Origin: Taenia hydatigena
Taxonomy: Eukaryota > Platyhelminthes > Cestoda > Cyclophyllidea > Taeniidae
NCBI GenBank assembly: GCA_036345935.2
Contig: JADWOT020000004.1
Coordinates: 17,849,423 to 17,913,422 of the forward strand
Direction: 5' to 3'
DNA length: 64,000 nucleotides
The notes under the pieces are model-generated. The model saw only the letters and a list, made by a program, of their open reading frames with translations, was not told where the DNA came from and searched no databases. The translations under genes and the position numbers were made by a program. Position 1 is the first letter of the stretch, and each line of letters begins with the position of its first letter. Positions 22,314 to 33,897 of the stretch are shown here, piece by piece.

Positions 22314-22508
22314 TCAATTCCACATGACAGTGTGGAAGAAGGGGGCCAAACACATCAGAATGACTATGGAAGAGGTACGCAGTCTCTCTGTGCTGCACCA
22401 CTTAGGAGGATCAGAAGGCGCGGTATCACAGTCATCGTCCCTGTCTTCCAGAACTTCTTCGACTTGCTTCGTGCAAGTGGATTGACTCGCCGTGCTGATC
22501 CAATGCAA
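22314..22508 (-). CDS. Acidic exon-like ORF, left-arm copy
   Basis: This is the left-arm copy of 53353-53547 with an identical translation. It has an acidic patch (EEVLEDRDDDCD) followed by a hydrophobic C-terminal segment. It is exon-like in composition, but no family or splice junction is certain. Confidence 0.2.
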   Translation of the reverse strand: MHWISTASQSTCTKQVEEVLEDRDDDCDTAPSDPPKWCSTERLRTSSIVILMCLAPFFHTVMWN

Positions 22509-23347
22509 ATTTCGGATAATTTAGACTATGTGCCACAGCACGTACTAAACAAAACAATTTTCTCGTCCGACTGAAGACCTATTTGTTGCTACTTCGTACA
22601 AATAGCGAAATTCTGATGCGTGGCTATTTCAACCGTAGCTATTTGTCACAATTGCGCTGACTTCAAAAAATCGTCATGTTGAACCGCTGGTAGATTACCT
22701 ATTAGGGATCTTCGAATTAATCCAACATGAAAGTTGCGAGAACGATTGTCCATTTCTCTTCAAACCCCTACCTGCTCTCAATGCCGACAAGCTGTAGTCG
22801 GCTTCCATCTTTGCTGCCGGCATCGAATACAATTAGTGTACATTTCGCTAAGCGCTATGCGAGTCCTGCCACCTTTGTTACTCTTGAGCCTTGGTACTTG
22901 TAGTTAAGTGTCGTCTTTCACTTCTTGTCTCATCCTCTTCCCCATGCTGTTTTTTTTCACATGAAATATCTAACCTTTGTGCCAAATGATTTATGCAGCA
23001 GAACCGTAGCATCGGCAAGATCAGAAGGCAAAAGTTTGATGCTGCCTGCATGTTGATGACTTTTCAGCTGCACTGATGGATCCGCGAGCCAGAATGATGC
23101 ACTGAGCACTGCATAGTGATATGTGCATTTGCAAAGCAGGCGAGGATACAGCAGTTGAGTCTAGATGCCAAAATTTAGTTTCGATTCCGCACATCCCGTT
23201 CCGTAGTTACACACACTCTGGCACTTTGCGATGCCTGCATCCACTAACATAGCAAAGGAATGCTGGAAGAGAAAACTGCATAAAATGAGAAGAACAAAGC
23301 AATGCCGTGGCATTCGATCTCTTTAATTAGTGCAGAAACGAACAATA

Positions 23348-23566
23348 TTAAACAGCATGGTTTATGGTGAATGGAACACGTCGACATTTGATGGCCGTGC
23401 AATTGTTATGGCCATCTTTGATGTTAGGAAGAACTGGGTGTAGGCAGTTGAAATTAGAGCATCCAAATAATGGTAAGGGATGAAGCCCATTCAAATGGCG
23501 ATTAGTGGTATTCTTAATGCGTACCATTGATGATATACTTACCAGTGCCAAACGGTGTGTACTCAC
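23348..23566 (-). pseudogene. Left-arm copy of the conserved ORF, truncated
   Basis: This is the same ORF as 52294-52617, but one base is missing relative to the right arm just after the codons for NHAV. The deletion shifts the frame directly into TAA (bases 23348-23350), leaving 72 instead of 107 codons. This single-base deletion also explains the step in the paired-coordinate sum from 75860 to 75861. The right arm and the older copy at 17079-17366 are both open past this point, so the left arm carries the derived, broken form. Confidence 0.45.
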
Positions 23567-23891
23567 TTAAACTGGCGTAACTCGCATCGGCAGCTGCTGG
23601 TTGCAAGCCCAATGCAGAGTTCTCGGGAGGCAAGGCAAAGCACTTAATGAGAAAGACGGTTATGCAGAGGTGAAAATGCAATGCAGCCAATCTTCCATGC
23701 TAAGAATGTAATGCCTGTAACGGAGTTAATAAAGGTATTTTAGAGGCGGGCAAGTGTCAGTGTTTGCAGACGGAGTCCAAGGAGAGTGCGACTGTCACAC
23801 TCACAACGTCTATTCTGCCTCTGCGGTTCTCCTTTTCCTTCAAATCTTGTGAGGTGGTATGTCTCCTGCCTGGAAGACTACTCTGAGGTTA

Positions 23892-23944
23892 TTGACACCC
23901 TTCATTTGTTATACACTTAGCTCACGACAAATGAAGGGCATCAA
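23892..23944. other. 18-bp stem, 17-nt loop hairpin
   Basis: The stem ttgacacccttcatttgt (23892-23909) pairs with acaaatgaagggcatcaa (23927-23944) at 16 of 18 positions, including 12 consecutive pairs. The loop is 17 nt. The mirror copy is at 51916-51968. It could be the remains of a small foldback element or a structured RNA. No T-tract follows. Confidence 0.6.
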
Positions 23945-26900
23945 ATTTTGCTCAGATATGCAATTGAAATTATTCCTAGGTCACTTTGAATAATTGGCAT
24001 ACCCAACTAATGCATGGTAGTGACAAGACAATAGCATGACCTCGGTGAGAAGGTCGGCACTGTTTTGACCTACGTAACTGAGTGAAGGAGGCACGATGAG
24101 CACGCGCATGTCTGGCAAGTGGACAGGACTAAAGCCTTTTGATCTCCCTACGTGCCCACATTCGTGTTTAGGCCATACCAGGTTCTTGTGCGCTGATGTA
24201 TGAAGACCATGCCAACTGATCTAGTAGAGGCAATTAATGACCACCCAGCCAATCTTAGGGGACGACACTGCAGATTCGTGTTTCGTTCAAGAACTTAGTA
24301 TTCCTATGATTCTGATCATTCAAATCAACATTTATTTGAATATCTCATGTCTCTGTTCCACCATCGCAAACTCCCTTCTCATTACCGCTGCTGATACTGA
24401 TGCTGAAGCTAAAGAACCACCGAAGGACCGGCGTGCTACATGGCTTGGTAACTCAGCCCTTAAGATTGCTGACAAGCACTGAGTTTTGACGGGGTTTCAG
24501 ATCAAATAGCCTCCATCACCTACCATCATTTCAATATCCTAATCTACTTGCCCGATCTCAGATGCAATTATTTTTTTAGTGTAACGGATACATAACTTCG
24601 TGAATATCGATGATCAGTGCAACTATAAGGGAGGAAGACCGTATGCTTGGCTATTGCGGCCTCTTTGATCGATGTGGCTTGACGGGTGTCAGTCAACTTG
24701 ACAAGTGTGTCTAATCGGATGCCTCGCACTGGAGTGCTACACAAATGGTCAAATTACATCTACTGTTTTGGAAAATAAAATGAAGGAGATTCAGAGGTCT
24801 TAGCGCCAGATGTGCATAGCGTTTCGCACTTGCATCTTTCCTTTCACAACCTCACAATAAGCAGGCTGGTTGGGATAGGTTACCTTTCGTCACAGAGTTA
24901 ACCTACCACAGGTTTTGATTCGTTGTCGCAAGGCTCATGTGCAATGCATGCATTGTCGAATGCACCCTTTTAGATGACAGCACAAGTGCCAAGTGACGAA
25001 AAACCTCCCAGAGGGAAGCATGCTCTGAACCAACATAACACTGACCACAGCATTCCCTTCATGACGCCTGCGTTTGTAGCAACAGGAAAGAGACACTGAG
25101 AAGGAAGCACCAGGGTAGAAATCAGTGCAACTTACATCGAAAGTACACATTCTTTGACGCATTTAAGCACGAATGCATGAGTCGATGTAGGCAAACAGCA
25201 TGCATGGTCTCCGAAGTCGGAGAGATCGGCTCATTACATAAAGGTCTTACGTAGTTTCGATTCACAATGAAAAAGAAATTGTAAGTTGACGGTCCAAGGT
25301 ACCACATGGAAAGAAAAGCCATTTTGAAGCCCACGCCATCATAATCATCGTGAGTGACCTCTACGCCGCTAGTAGTTCCACTTTCTGCTTAGAGGGATGT
25401 TGCATGTGTTCAGCTTGGCCTAACTTGTAAAAACGACAACAGTGAGAGGTACCTGATGGAATGAAGAATGGCTTCTCAGCTTAGACATTACAACGGAGGC
25501 CGCATCGCACTTGCTAAAGCACTTCTAGGTTTTAACTCCTTTCCATTCCTTCTCAGTTTATTATCAAGTCTGTATGCCATCAGAGAGTGAATAACTAGGG
25601 CTAGCAATTCAAGGCAGAACCAGCTATTTTCTTTCTGCAATTACCAGTCCTGGCAAGCAGCCTTGCAGATAAAAAACTAGAAGTCCTTATTTAATTTAAA
25701 CAGTTAGATGATGAAGGAAGTATCAGCGAGATACACAGATGAGTTGCTGGTCAGTAGTCTATGCAAAGCAAACACTGTAAGGGCGTGATGCATAATACTG
25801 TCCTCAGTTTAGCATCAAATATTCCGAAACACCAGGCTGCTACTAAAAGCAGGAACCTGGCTGGAGATACACTTGATTGTCTAGAGCAGGACGCCAACGA
25901 TGCAGTGAATTCAATCGAGCCGTGTAGATTTCATTCCTCACCATCTCCAGTATGCACAAGTAGTGTGCTAGCAAGGGAGAAGATGTCTGCTTTACCTTTG
26001 GGAACAAATGCTTTAGTGTTGGTCAGAAGCGAGTTGAGCATTGCGTAAGTGCGTGGTGGTGAGTGTTGACCTGGATGTCCTTCGATTGACCATTGGGATT
26101 TCAGTGGCCATTCTGCACTTTCAACAGTGCAAGACCGTACTCGCATTTGTGCTTTAGGATGGATCGCTTGCACCAAGCGAACCTCTTCATGTGCGACCGT
26201 TGGGAATGCTGGAAAACACATGGCCGCAGCATCACTATGGTAGTGACGTGAAAGGGCCATTGAGAGACCAACTGATGTCTAAATGATTTGTCCAATTTCA
26301 GGAGGTTGCGGAAAGGAATAGTACATAGACACGCTGATGCACTACAATTAAATGGAGCGAAACACATCGTTCTGACTGCGAACGACAAGCGTAATCCCCT
26401 TTGGTCCCTTTTTATCTTCACTTTCTCCCAACGTAAGCAAATAATGTAATTGAGCACTAAAGGGAGAAGTGGCGTTTCATCAAATAAAAGCTTTACCTAC
26501 TTCATTTTTGGCAAAAGAAATTACTATTTGACAGCCTAAGAGGCCTAGTGGTCTTAGCAATAATTTTGTTTACGTCAGGAACCTAGCAGAAAAGACGGCG
26601 TTCGGTCATTCTCATCCACCTATGGTCATCAACGTATTCGCATTTCAAACCAGTCTCCTGGCAGACAAGGCGTGAGGTGGCACCTGAGAAGACCTGCTCT
26701 TTTAGAGTCCATATTGCCAGCGTTGTTGGTCTCCACATTTCCGTACAGCGAAGCTCTGTCAAAAGGGGATTCTAAACGCTCTTGTGAATGAAAACACAGA
26801 TGGATAAATGTGATGACGCTTCCAACTTTGTTGCCATCACTGTGCTGTGACTCTGACGATAAGTGCTTCAATGTGTCCCGTTCACTGAGTTGAAGTTGCC

Positions 26901-27447
26901 TCGCCTATTGATACCTCTCAGCATTGGCCTCTTCAAATATTACCTTTGAGAGTGATTATCAAATGTAGTTGGACATAAAATTCAAGTTTGTCATCAAACT
27001 TTGCAATTAACGTGCTTCAATTTGGAAGACTACTCTTTAAATAGGGCCTGCTCCAAAGCATATTCCTTACCATTCCTCATTTTCCAGTTGCCAATATCAT
27101 AAGCGGTACTCAACCAAATCACCTCAGCATTAACTTACCTGCTTGAGGTCTTTCAACTCAGCTGAACTCATGCATCGTCAACAACGATTTGGGAAGTCAG
27201 CACCCCAAAGAATACTATCTCACAACATCAAATTTCTATTGCATTCTCCTTAATGTAAGGCAATGCCCTATTTCGTATAAAACGCTTTGATCAATCGGTG
27301 TTCACTGTAGTTCGATTCATGTGTCCATATATGCGGATGGTGGAGCATATCCTACCATGTAATCGCACGCTTCGCTGATGTTTGACTCGCAAATCACGCG
27401 TGGCTAAGCGACCGCTTCCGAGCAGCATGAGGAGTAGAGCGCGCTGA

Positions 27448-27704
27448 CCCAGGCGGGAAATCGTCACTTACCTGATAACGTCAACTGTTCTACGAGATAG
27501 TGTTTAAACCAACGATATTTGTGCGATCTTTTTGCTACCAGGAAACGGTAGGGGACGAATAATGATTGTGTCAAAATGATTAAGAGGCGCAACATTTCTT
27601 TATATGTTTATTTGTGCTAGCATTTAAATGTACGAATCACTGCACACTCTTCAGACCAATCTACACTCACCATTCACAGTTGCGATCCCGCCACTGCACC
27701 ACGC
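27448..27704. repeat. Foldback element E4 with tRNA-Gly-like right end
   Basis: The right end (27666-27704), in reverse, reads gcgtggtgcagtggcgggat, then cgcaactgtgaatggtgag. This is the same tRNA-Gly-like head as in E1, E2 and E3. The left end is strongly eroded (around ggcgggaaatcgtcac, 27456-27471). The interior matches E2 (cagatgacgtcagtcgtactg against gataacgtcaactgttctacg). The mirror copy is at 48156-48412. Confidence 0.45.
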
Positions 27705-30700
27705 GTGACCCCTAACACCTCGATGTGCCCTTCATGCCAACTGGTGGCGGTACGCAATGAGGTAGTGAGAATTTGATTTTCAAACGCAGGAAGACTTTGT
27801 GGAGAATCCGGTGCATGAGCATGGGAAAAAGGAGTTGACAACCAACGAGAAGCCTGTCAGCCTTCTTGGATAGGCACGGGAGATGGAAAGATGACCGACT
27901 TTGCCTGAATACACAGACGTAGTAATAGATCCGTCATTTGCGTTAATCACTTTCGGCGACTCTATCACACCGACTCGTTGCCAGCTCGTGCAAAAGGCCT
28001 CCTCAGTAGGACCCCGATGTGACAAAGACGACGTTGAGTGAGACTAGATGGTAGAAACATCGTTGAAAAACTAGAATTCCATCAAGCTAACCCCTGATTA
28101 GGCTTGCCTGCTGCAGGATAAGGAGGGAATAAAGGAAAATGTGAACGATGCGGTGAAGTACAAGCAGACTGATAAAAGGCAGAGCAGTGAGATGGCAGCA
28201 GGGAGCTGCCTCTTCAACACAAACAAAATGGTAAACCACGCGTCAAAGAGCAAACGTCTGAGAAGTTCCAAATCAACATAGTTACGATGTGCAGGAAAGC
28301 GATGGAAAGGCGTCAATGAAGGTCCACGCTATGACGAGGGGAAAGTCGGATGGGATGTGCAGCTCATCATGTCAAAGCGAATACTGATTTTGTGGACCTG
28401 CAGGTGCAAAAGCAAATTAAAGCGATTCGCACATCAACTCGTCTCTTCTATTCACCGTACATAGTTCAGAGGCGCAAAAGGCGAAACCGTTATTATTAAG
28501 AGACTAGAATGTGTAAATTTGCCCATTTGAACGAGGCCAGATGGGAGAAGAGTGTGAGCTTACCTGCCAAATGCATAGGCAGAGAATTTGACTCTCAGTA
28601 ACGATAACCTGAGTAGAGAAATGAATTTTGCAGGTGAGATTAACTTTTATGGTCCACTTTGTTCCAGCAATAAATGGCATTAGACGAGTAAATTCAACAT
28701 TAGCTAATAGACACGAGTAGTAATTTTGGCACAAAGAATGTGAAGAACGCATTCATTCAGTCACACAACGGTAGGAGTTGGAGCTGTTTCGAAGTACCCT
28801 ACCTGCTCGATTCACTCACGGTCAAGTCGTAGGCCACGAATTAAAGATTAATTGGCATGTCTGTAGGGAATGCTTAGCAAGCACCTGACAGCTTAAACCA
28901 GTGGCACCCAACCTTGGCGCATGTGCGCAGTCCTGTACAACTCTACCTTATCTTCTAAGCAGCATTGTATCGGTGCTCATTTCTACACATGCAATGTGGC
29001 ATCTGATAGCCGAACATAGGTCACCAACTCTTGCCACCAGCACATACCAAAATGGCTGTTAAGTCTGCGCATTTACATATGGAACAGAAAGAAATTATTG
29101 CTCAAAGTCGAAGAGGGCCGGCACATTGATGGCCAATTACGCAATCGAAGGCATTCAAATAGCAAATACTTGAGAATAACTGCATAGCAGCTGAGTGACA
29201 ACGATCCGGGTGCGTGGCATTTATGTCGTCACTTTGCTCCTTGTGTCCACACCAAGATGCAAAGGTGCTACCTCTAACAGCAGCTGTTTCTGAGTCTCCT
29301 AATACCTATCAACGGTCAAATTGGCCACTAGCAACGTCCTCCACACCCAACTGCCTCGTCCCAATTTACTGAAAGGGGTAAGAGAAGAAGGTCCGACTGC
29401 TCCACACAATCAAATGGTAGGACATGTCGAATTCAAAACTGAGCAATGTTTGCCCGTATTTGGATGAGGCGAGTGCAAGCGATTTGGATTCGCCTAGACC
29501 CATATTCGCGAACCACATGGTTTTAATTTGCGTTCAAACTTGGTGATGAGGGAAAGAATACTTTCCCTAGAATTGGCATTACCATTTTTGATGTGTAAGT
29601 CAAATTAACTACTTTTAAACACTGGGTTCTAAAATAAGAAAGAGCAATTTCAGATAGTTACAAAGTCAGGGTAAAGAGCGTTTATATGTCCCGAAATTAT
29701 GCGGTCTGGACGGATAAAAGCAAACCATTTACCAATTTCAATGACTTTGGCATGCACTTACTGACTGATTTAACAGTATGGCATGGCAATGAAAATGTGA
29801 AGTGCAAAACATAGAAATGAATGCTTTTTATAATCATGGCAGTTTCAGTGTCCCTCCCTTTCACCTCTGCCTTCTTATCCTTGGACCGAGCATTGGTTAG
29901 ACAGAACATCCTTTATCATATGGCTGCTAAGAAAGTGTACAGAAAAAGAGGCAAAATGGGTGCGAATTTCGTTCCGTCGTCAAGGATCAAAGGCGTCTGC
30001 TAAGCCATTAAGTTTGTATACACAGACTGCCACCTGCTCCCAAAGGACCCAATTGAAACAGCTCTTATTACGCAAAAGAATACGAGAAGTCATTGTCTAT
30101 GCCCTGATTGCACCCAAGCACTCACTTGGAGTCCACCCTTTGTTTAGGCTGCAATTTCATCTTGAGGAGAACCACAGTTCTCCTGTGGGCGAAAGCACTG
30201 ATAATACAAATGTGACTATGTTCCCACCATCGCTCTCGTCAGACTTGATAAGCGCCATTTAATGAAATTGAGTTATCCCATTCATTGTATATTAATGACC
30301 CAACTTTTTCTCACTACGTTTGAGAATGCTTGCCAAACACCATGAGGGATTCGCCTTCGTTTGCTGTCAAATTGACACCATGCCCCATTTCGTCTACAAA
30401 TTATGGAGTCAAGAATCTACTCCATAACAACTTTTATAGCATTCTCTGTATCACATTTGTCAATGTTATAAACATGTCCTAAACCAAATCACATCGGAGG
30501 TCGCTGGAATCTTCTGTCCATCAGCAATGTTATTTAAACTGTCCCAACGAAGCCCGGTCAACACTTCTACATCCAATTGAAAGGGTAGGCCATTCATTCT
30601 GCCTCCCAAGGGCTAACTGCTGACGCGCCATAGGTATATTAACTTCTGACATATTCGCCGCAAACCATGCTTTCCTCCTGGTAAGTCAAGACAATAATTC

Positions 30701-31078
30701 ACATAAAGTGGTCTGATAATCCTGCTTTTTTCGCAGCTAGATCCTGCATGCATGCACGCTTATGTTCAAGCACATCCTACTATGGACTTACACTCTTTGA
30801 TGATGCTCGGCTAGCGAATCACTCGTGACTGAGGCGATGTGCCACTGTTTGACGACCGTTTGGGCACGTGAAGTGGTTGCAGTTGTTGATATGATAACGT
30901 TGGCTGGGTGAAGTTGCTTGCATCTGTAATACAGCTGCTGGGAGGAAGGACGCACTTGGGTCGGCTTTATGCCATGCATGGCGTTGACCTGAAGACTACG
31001 TTTCTCTGGCTGTGATTACCAGATCAACGAAGTAAGAGCTCACTAGCACAGCGTAAACTCGCCAGTTGCACGCTTGTA

Positions 31079-31494
31079 CTTGGTGCGGTGGCGGGATTGT
31101 GTTTGTGAATTGTGGATGAAGTGTGGCTTGACTTCCACCTTCAGCAGCTGTGCCTGAGAGGCACAGTGTATTGCTTCCATTCAGACCCATTTCTGTCAGC
31201 TACAACCGCATGAGCCCAGGGTTTCGCACTGCTGATATTTCTGGCTTATGCTTGTCACCAGGTGCTGGATAACGTCGGCTTCAATGCTAAGTCATATTCA
31301 ATTAAATGATTCACTCGCAGCCTTAATTTGATAAGAATAGGCATGAGATTGTTAGGGTAAGTTGATAGAGCACAAAGGCGTAACAACCTGTTACAGGTTT
31401 GGTTGGAAGAGCGGCTAAAGGTGGAAGTCGACGCACGTTTCCGGTCGCATCATACCCACCATACACATTCGCGGTCCTACCATTGCACTAAGCG
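31079..31494. repeat. Foldback element E1 with long terminal inverted repeats
   Basis: The left end (from 31079) reads ttggtgcggtggcgggattg. The right end (31455-31494), in reverse, reads cgcttagtgcaatggtaggac followed by cgcgaatgtgtatggtggg. The inverted pairing continues inward through aaggtggaagtcg on both sides, giving imperfect terminal repeats of at least about 110 bp. Both termini resemble the D-arm/box A half of tRNA-Gly. The left-arm copy has lost 14 bases after 31131. The mirror copy is at 44352-44781. Confidence 0.55.
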
Positions 31495-31819
31495 TGATAC
31501 GTAACACCTCTAGCCATGCGATGCCTCCCCAAATCATTTCACTTTACACTGTAACAGAGAACCACTGATTCGCACAATTCGCACGAACCAGTTGTTTCTG
31601 ACAATGCCTGTTAATAGGTATAAGTGGGCTGACTTACTCACAGCTGGGTTAATTGCGAGGCAATCAGATTCTGCATAGCAAATACAGTGTGTCAGTATAA
31701 ATAAGTTCACAACTCATTTAATTTGTTTTACTTACATTTAAACAAAGTGCATAGTGCTCATTTGAAGCCCGTCATTCTTAGTAGATGAGAAAAAGGTCAC
31801 CGGGTGCGTGATGGCGAGT

Positions 31820-31843
31820 GCTGCTGCTGCTGTTGCTGTTGTC
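31820..31843 (+). repeat. GCT/GTT-type trinucleotide microsatellite
   Basis: About six units of TGC are followed by TGT-containing variants. The mirror copy on the right arm is at about 44003-44026. It is short and impure. Confidence 0.7.
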
Positions 31844-32387
31844 CCTTTGTTGACTAGTGGGTTTAATTTGCCACAATTAAGTGTAAGGGTAGCGTGAGGT
31901 CATGCTTCCATTTTTATCTTGAGAAGCATTGCATTCGTCACGATAAACTCCTCTGTGTGTGGTGGTTAAGATGTCAGTAATGCTAGAGCAATAACGTCAA
32001 AGTGTTATCAGGGTGGCGAGTGATGTTCAAATGATTGTTCAACTTCGGGAGAACATGGAAGTAGACGTCGTTTCAATGCAGTAAGCGATGCACTCGAATG
32101 ACCCCAAACTCACCGTCATCAATGCAACGATGCAAGTGACCACTCGTATAGCGTCGGTGAATGGAGGTCCAAGTCCAAGCATGCAACTACCTTTTTTAGT
32201 TCTCATTTGCATCTGCTTCCTCATCCTTCCTCAATGCGCTGTGAGAAAATACAAAATGAAGAAAGACGACGAAGATGAAGCAGGACAGTGGCAAGGGGTG
32301 CGTGTGTGTGGCGCAACCTACAGCTGGTCGCATACAACTCGTGTGTGTACATGAATATGAAGGGATGAATGAGGAGAAGTCTAAAAC

Positions 32388-32507
32388 TCGTTTTGATATC
32401 CAAATATCTCCCTCGATGCTGTGATGACTTCTCGACAGTGCTGTATGCTTCTGTAATGTTTCCATCTTCAGTAAATTAAATGTTGGTACTAATTTGTCTG
32501 TGTCCCT
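32388..32507 (-). CDS. Exon-like segment, left-arm copy
   Basis: This is the left-arm copy of the candidate exon at 43339-43458, preceded on its own strand by the same pyrimidine-rich splice acceptor. It is identical to the right arm as far as I can read. Confidence 0.3.
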
Positions 32508-33101
32508 CTGCAAACAGAAGAGTGTGAGGATATAGCAGATTTGCGTGGGTGATAATACTAAAATGGAAATAAAGTAAAGATGTGGGGGAAAGAATGGATC
32601 ATTTAATTGGCCTGCTAAACAAAATATTAGATAATCATTCAATCAAATTGTAAGTCATTGTGCATGGACTAGTTGGGGAATCGGGAGATCAATCAGTGAG
32701 ATTGGGATTGGGGACAGCAATGGTAGCAAAGCACAATGAAAATAGGTAGCAAAGACGCCTCCTCAGTCCCTTAAACCACCAGGATGACAGAAGAGTCGGA
32801 GAAGGAGAGAGAAGAGACGGAAAAGATATGCGCTCTTGGGCAGGAAAGACGGTGGCGTGGTAAACAAGAGGAGCAAAGTGTAGAGGGTAAATTGACTGAA
32901 GGGTGTGGGCGAGTCGGGGGAAGTGGATGGTGAGCTAGGAGGAGAGAAGCGCAGTAAATGAGTTCTCAGCTCAAGTATTGTGACAAGCACTAGATATCCG
33001 ACTAACTGACTTGGTTTCCCTGCAATAGCACAAATAGTAGAGTTACCCGCTGGGGTAGTTTAAGTTGCAGGGTGTCTTGTATTTTCCCTCCTGCCATTTC
33101 C

Positions 33102-33897
33102 TCACCACACCCACATCCTCCCCTCATCCTCCTCCTTCTCCTCATCTGGCTCCACCTCCGCCTCCAATTTCATATCCATCTCCTCTGTCATCTCCTGCGT
33201 GGTCGATAGTTTGCTTGCCGACAACGGTGTCACTGTGGTGAGCGATGACGACGTGGAAGAACTGGATGTCAGCTGGGACGGTTGAGCGACTTCGACGTCC
33301 ATTTGCACTGCTACTGGTGCAGGTGACAAGACGGGCGAGTCAGTGTGAAATCTACTTATGCATGAGCGAGTCGCCTTCTGCAAAATGGTCTTTTCAAAAG
33401 TAGTGCTGCCGGTGGGAGTGGCAATGAGGAGCGAAGAATCGGCGAACAACCTTGCAGCGACTCGACATTTCTAAAAATTCGGGCACATTACAATGTGCCG
33501 TGTATTGATGCGTTCTTGATGGGTCAAAATTAATCATTGTTCGGTCGGTCAATAATAGAAAATGACCTTGAAAAAGGATGGATTGCACCGTTTACAAAGC
33601 AGTGTGTAGCTGCATTTGTAGGCGCAAAGCGGGATTATCTTAAAGTGTTAGTTAGCCTACGTGGAGGGACAGGCATCGAAAGGAGAAGGAAGTAAAATGT
33701 GCCACAATGAAATCGGGGGCTTTACTGTCCGTCTGGGCTTCTCGTCGTGTCATTTGAGGGTCATTCCAGTGACAGAAATCACTTGTGGGTTTGAAGTGAA
33801 GAGAAGGAAGTGAGGAGAGGGGAGTGGGATAGAGTAAAATCAAAGGACATAGCATAGTACAGCCTAGGTGGTAAGTAAATAGGTGGGGAGGGAACAA
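33102..33897 (-). CDS. Exon-like block, left-arm copy
   Basis: This holds the left-arm copies of the three frames at 41949-42194, 42258-42452 and 42397-42744, all with identical translations. The inner 1.8 kb of the two arms shows no difference that I noticed, unlike the rest of the arms. See the right-arm entries for composition and splice-site details. Confidence 0.3.

Larger units (their letters stand above)
23100..29500 (+). repeat. Family A repeat copy A3 (within left arm)
   Basis: Its blocks match A4 in reverse (23100-24540 with 16400-17600), A1 and A2 directly (24836-26100 with 10012-11400 and 39500-40900), A5 (27705-27920 with 2280-2510) and A1 again (28115-29480 with 12310-13700). 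The many alignments in one order show that the left arm itself was built from older family A material before the recent inverted duplication. Open frames inside are short and not conserved between old copies, except the ORF described at 52294-52617. Confidence 0.7.
30660..32130 (+). repeat. Module B copy B1 (within left arm)
   Basis: 30676-30960 resembles 11655-11930 and 41100-41300 (gtaagtcaagac or gagccaagac, catcctacta or catatcccacc, gctaagc or gctagcg, cgactgttt or gccactgttt), so B shares its first part with family A. 31000-32130 matches 14600-15240 in reverse. B1 contains foldback element E1 and a short GCT-rich microsatellite near 31820-31843. The mirror lies at 43716-45200. Confidence 0.6.

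Noticed and set aside
30165..30184. A perfect 8-bp stem hairpin (aggagaac, 4-nt loop, gttctcct)
   Set aside because: This short a palindrome is expected by chance in 64 kb, and there is no terminator-like or repeat context.
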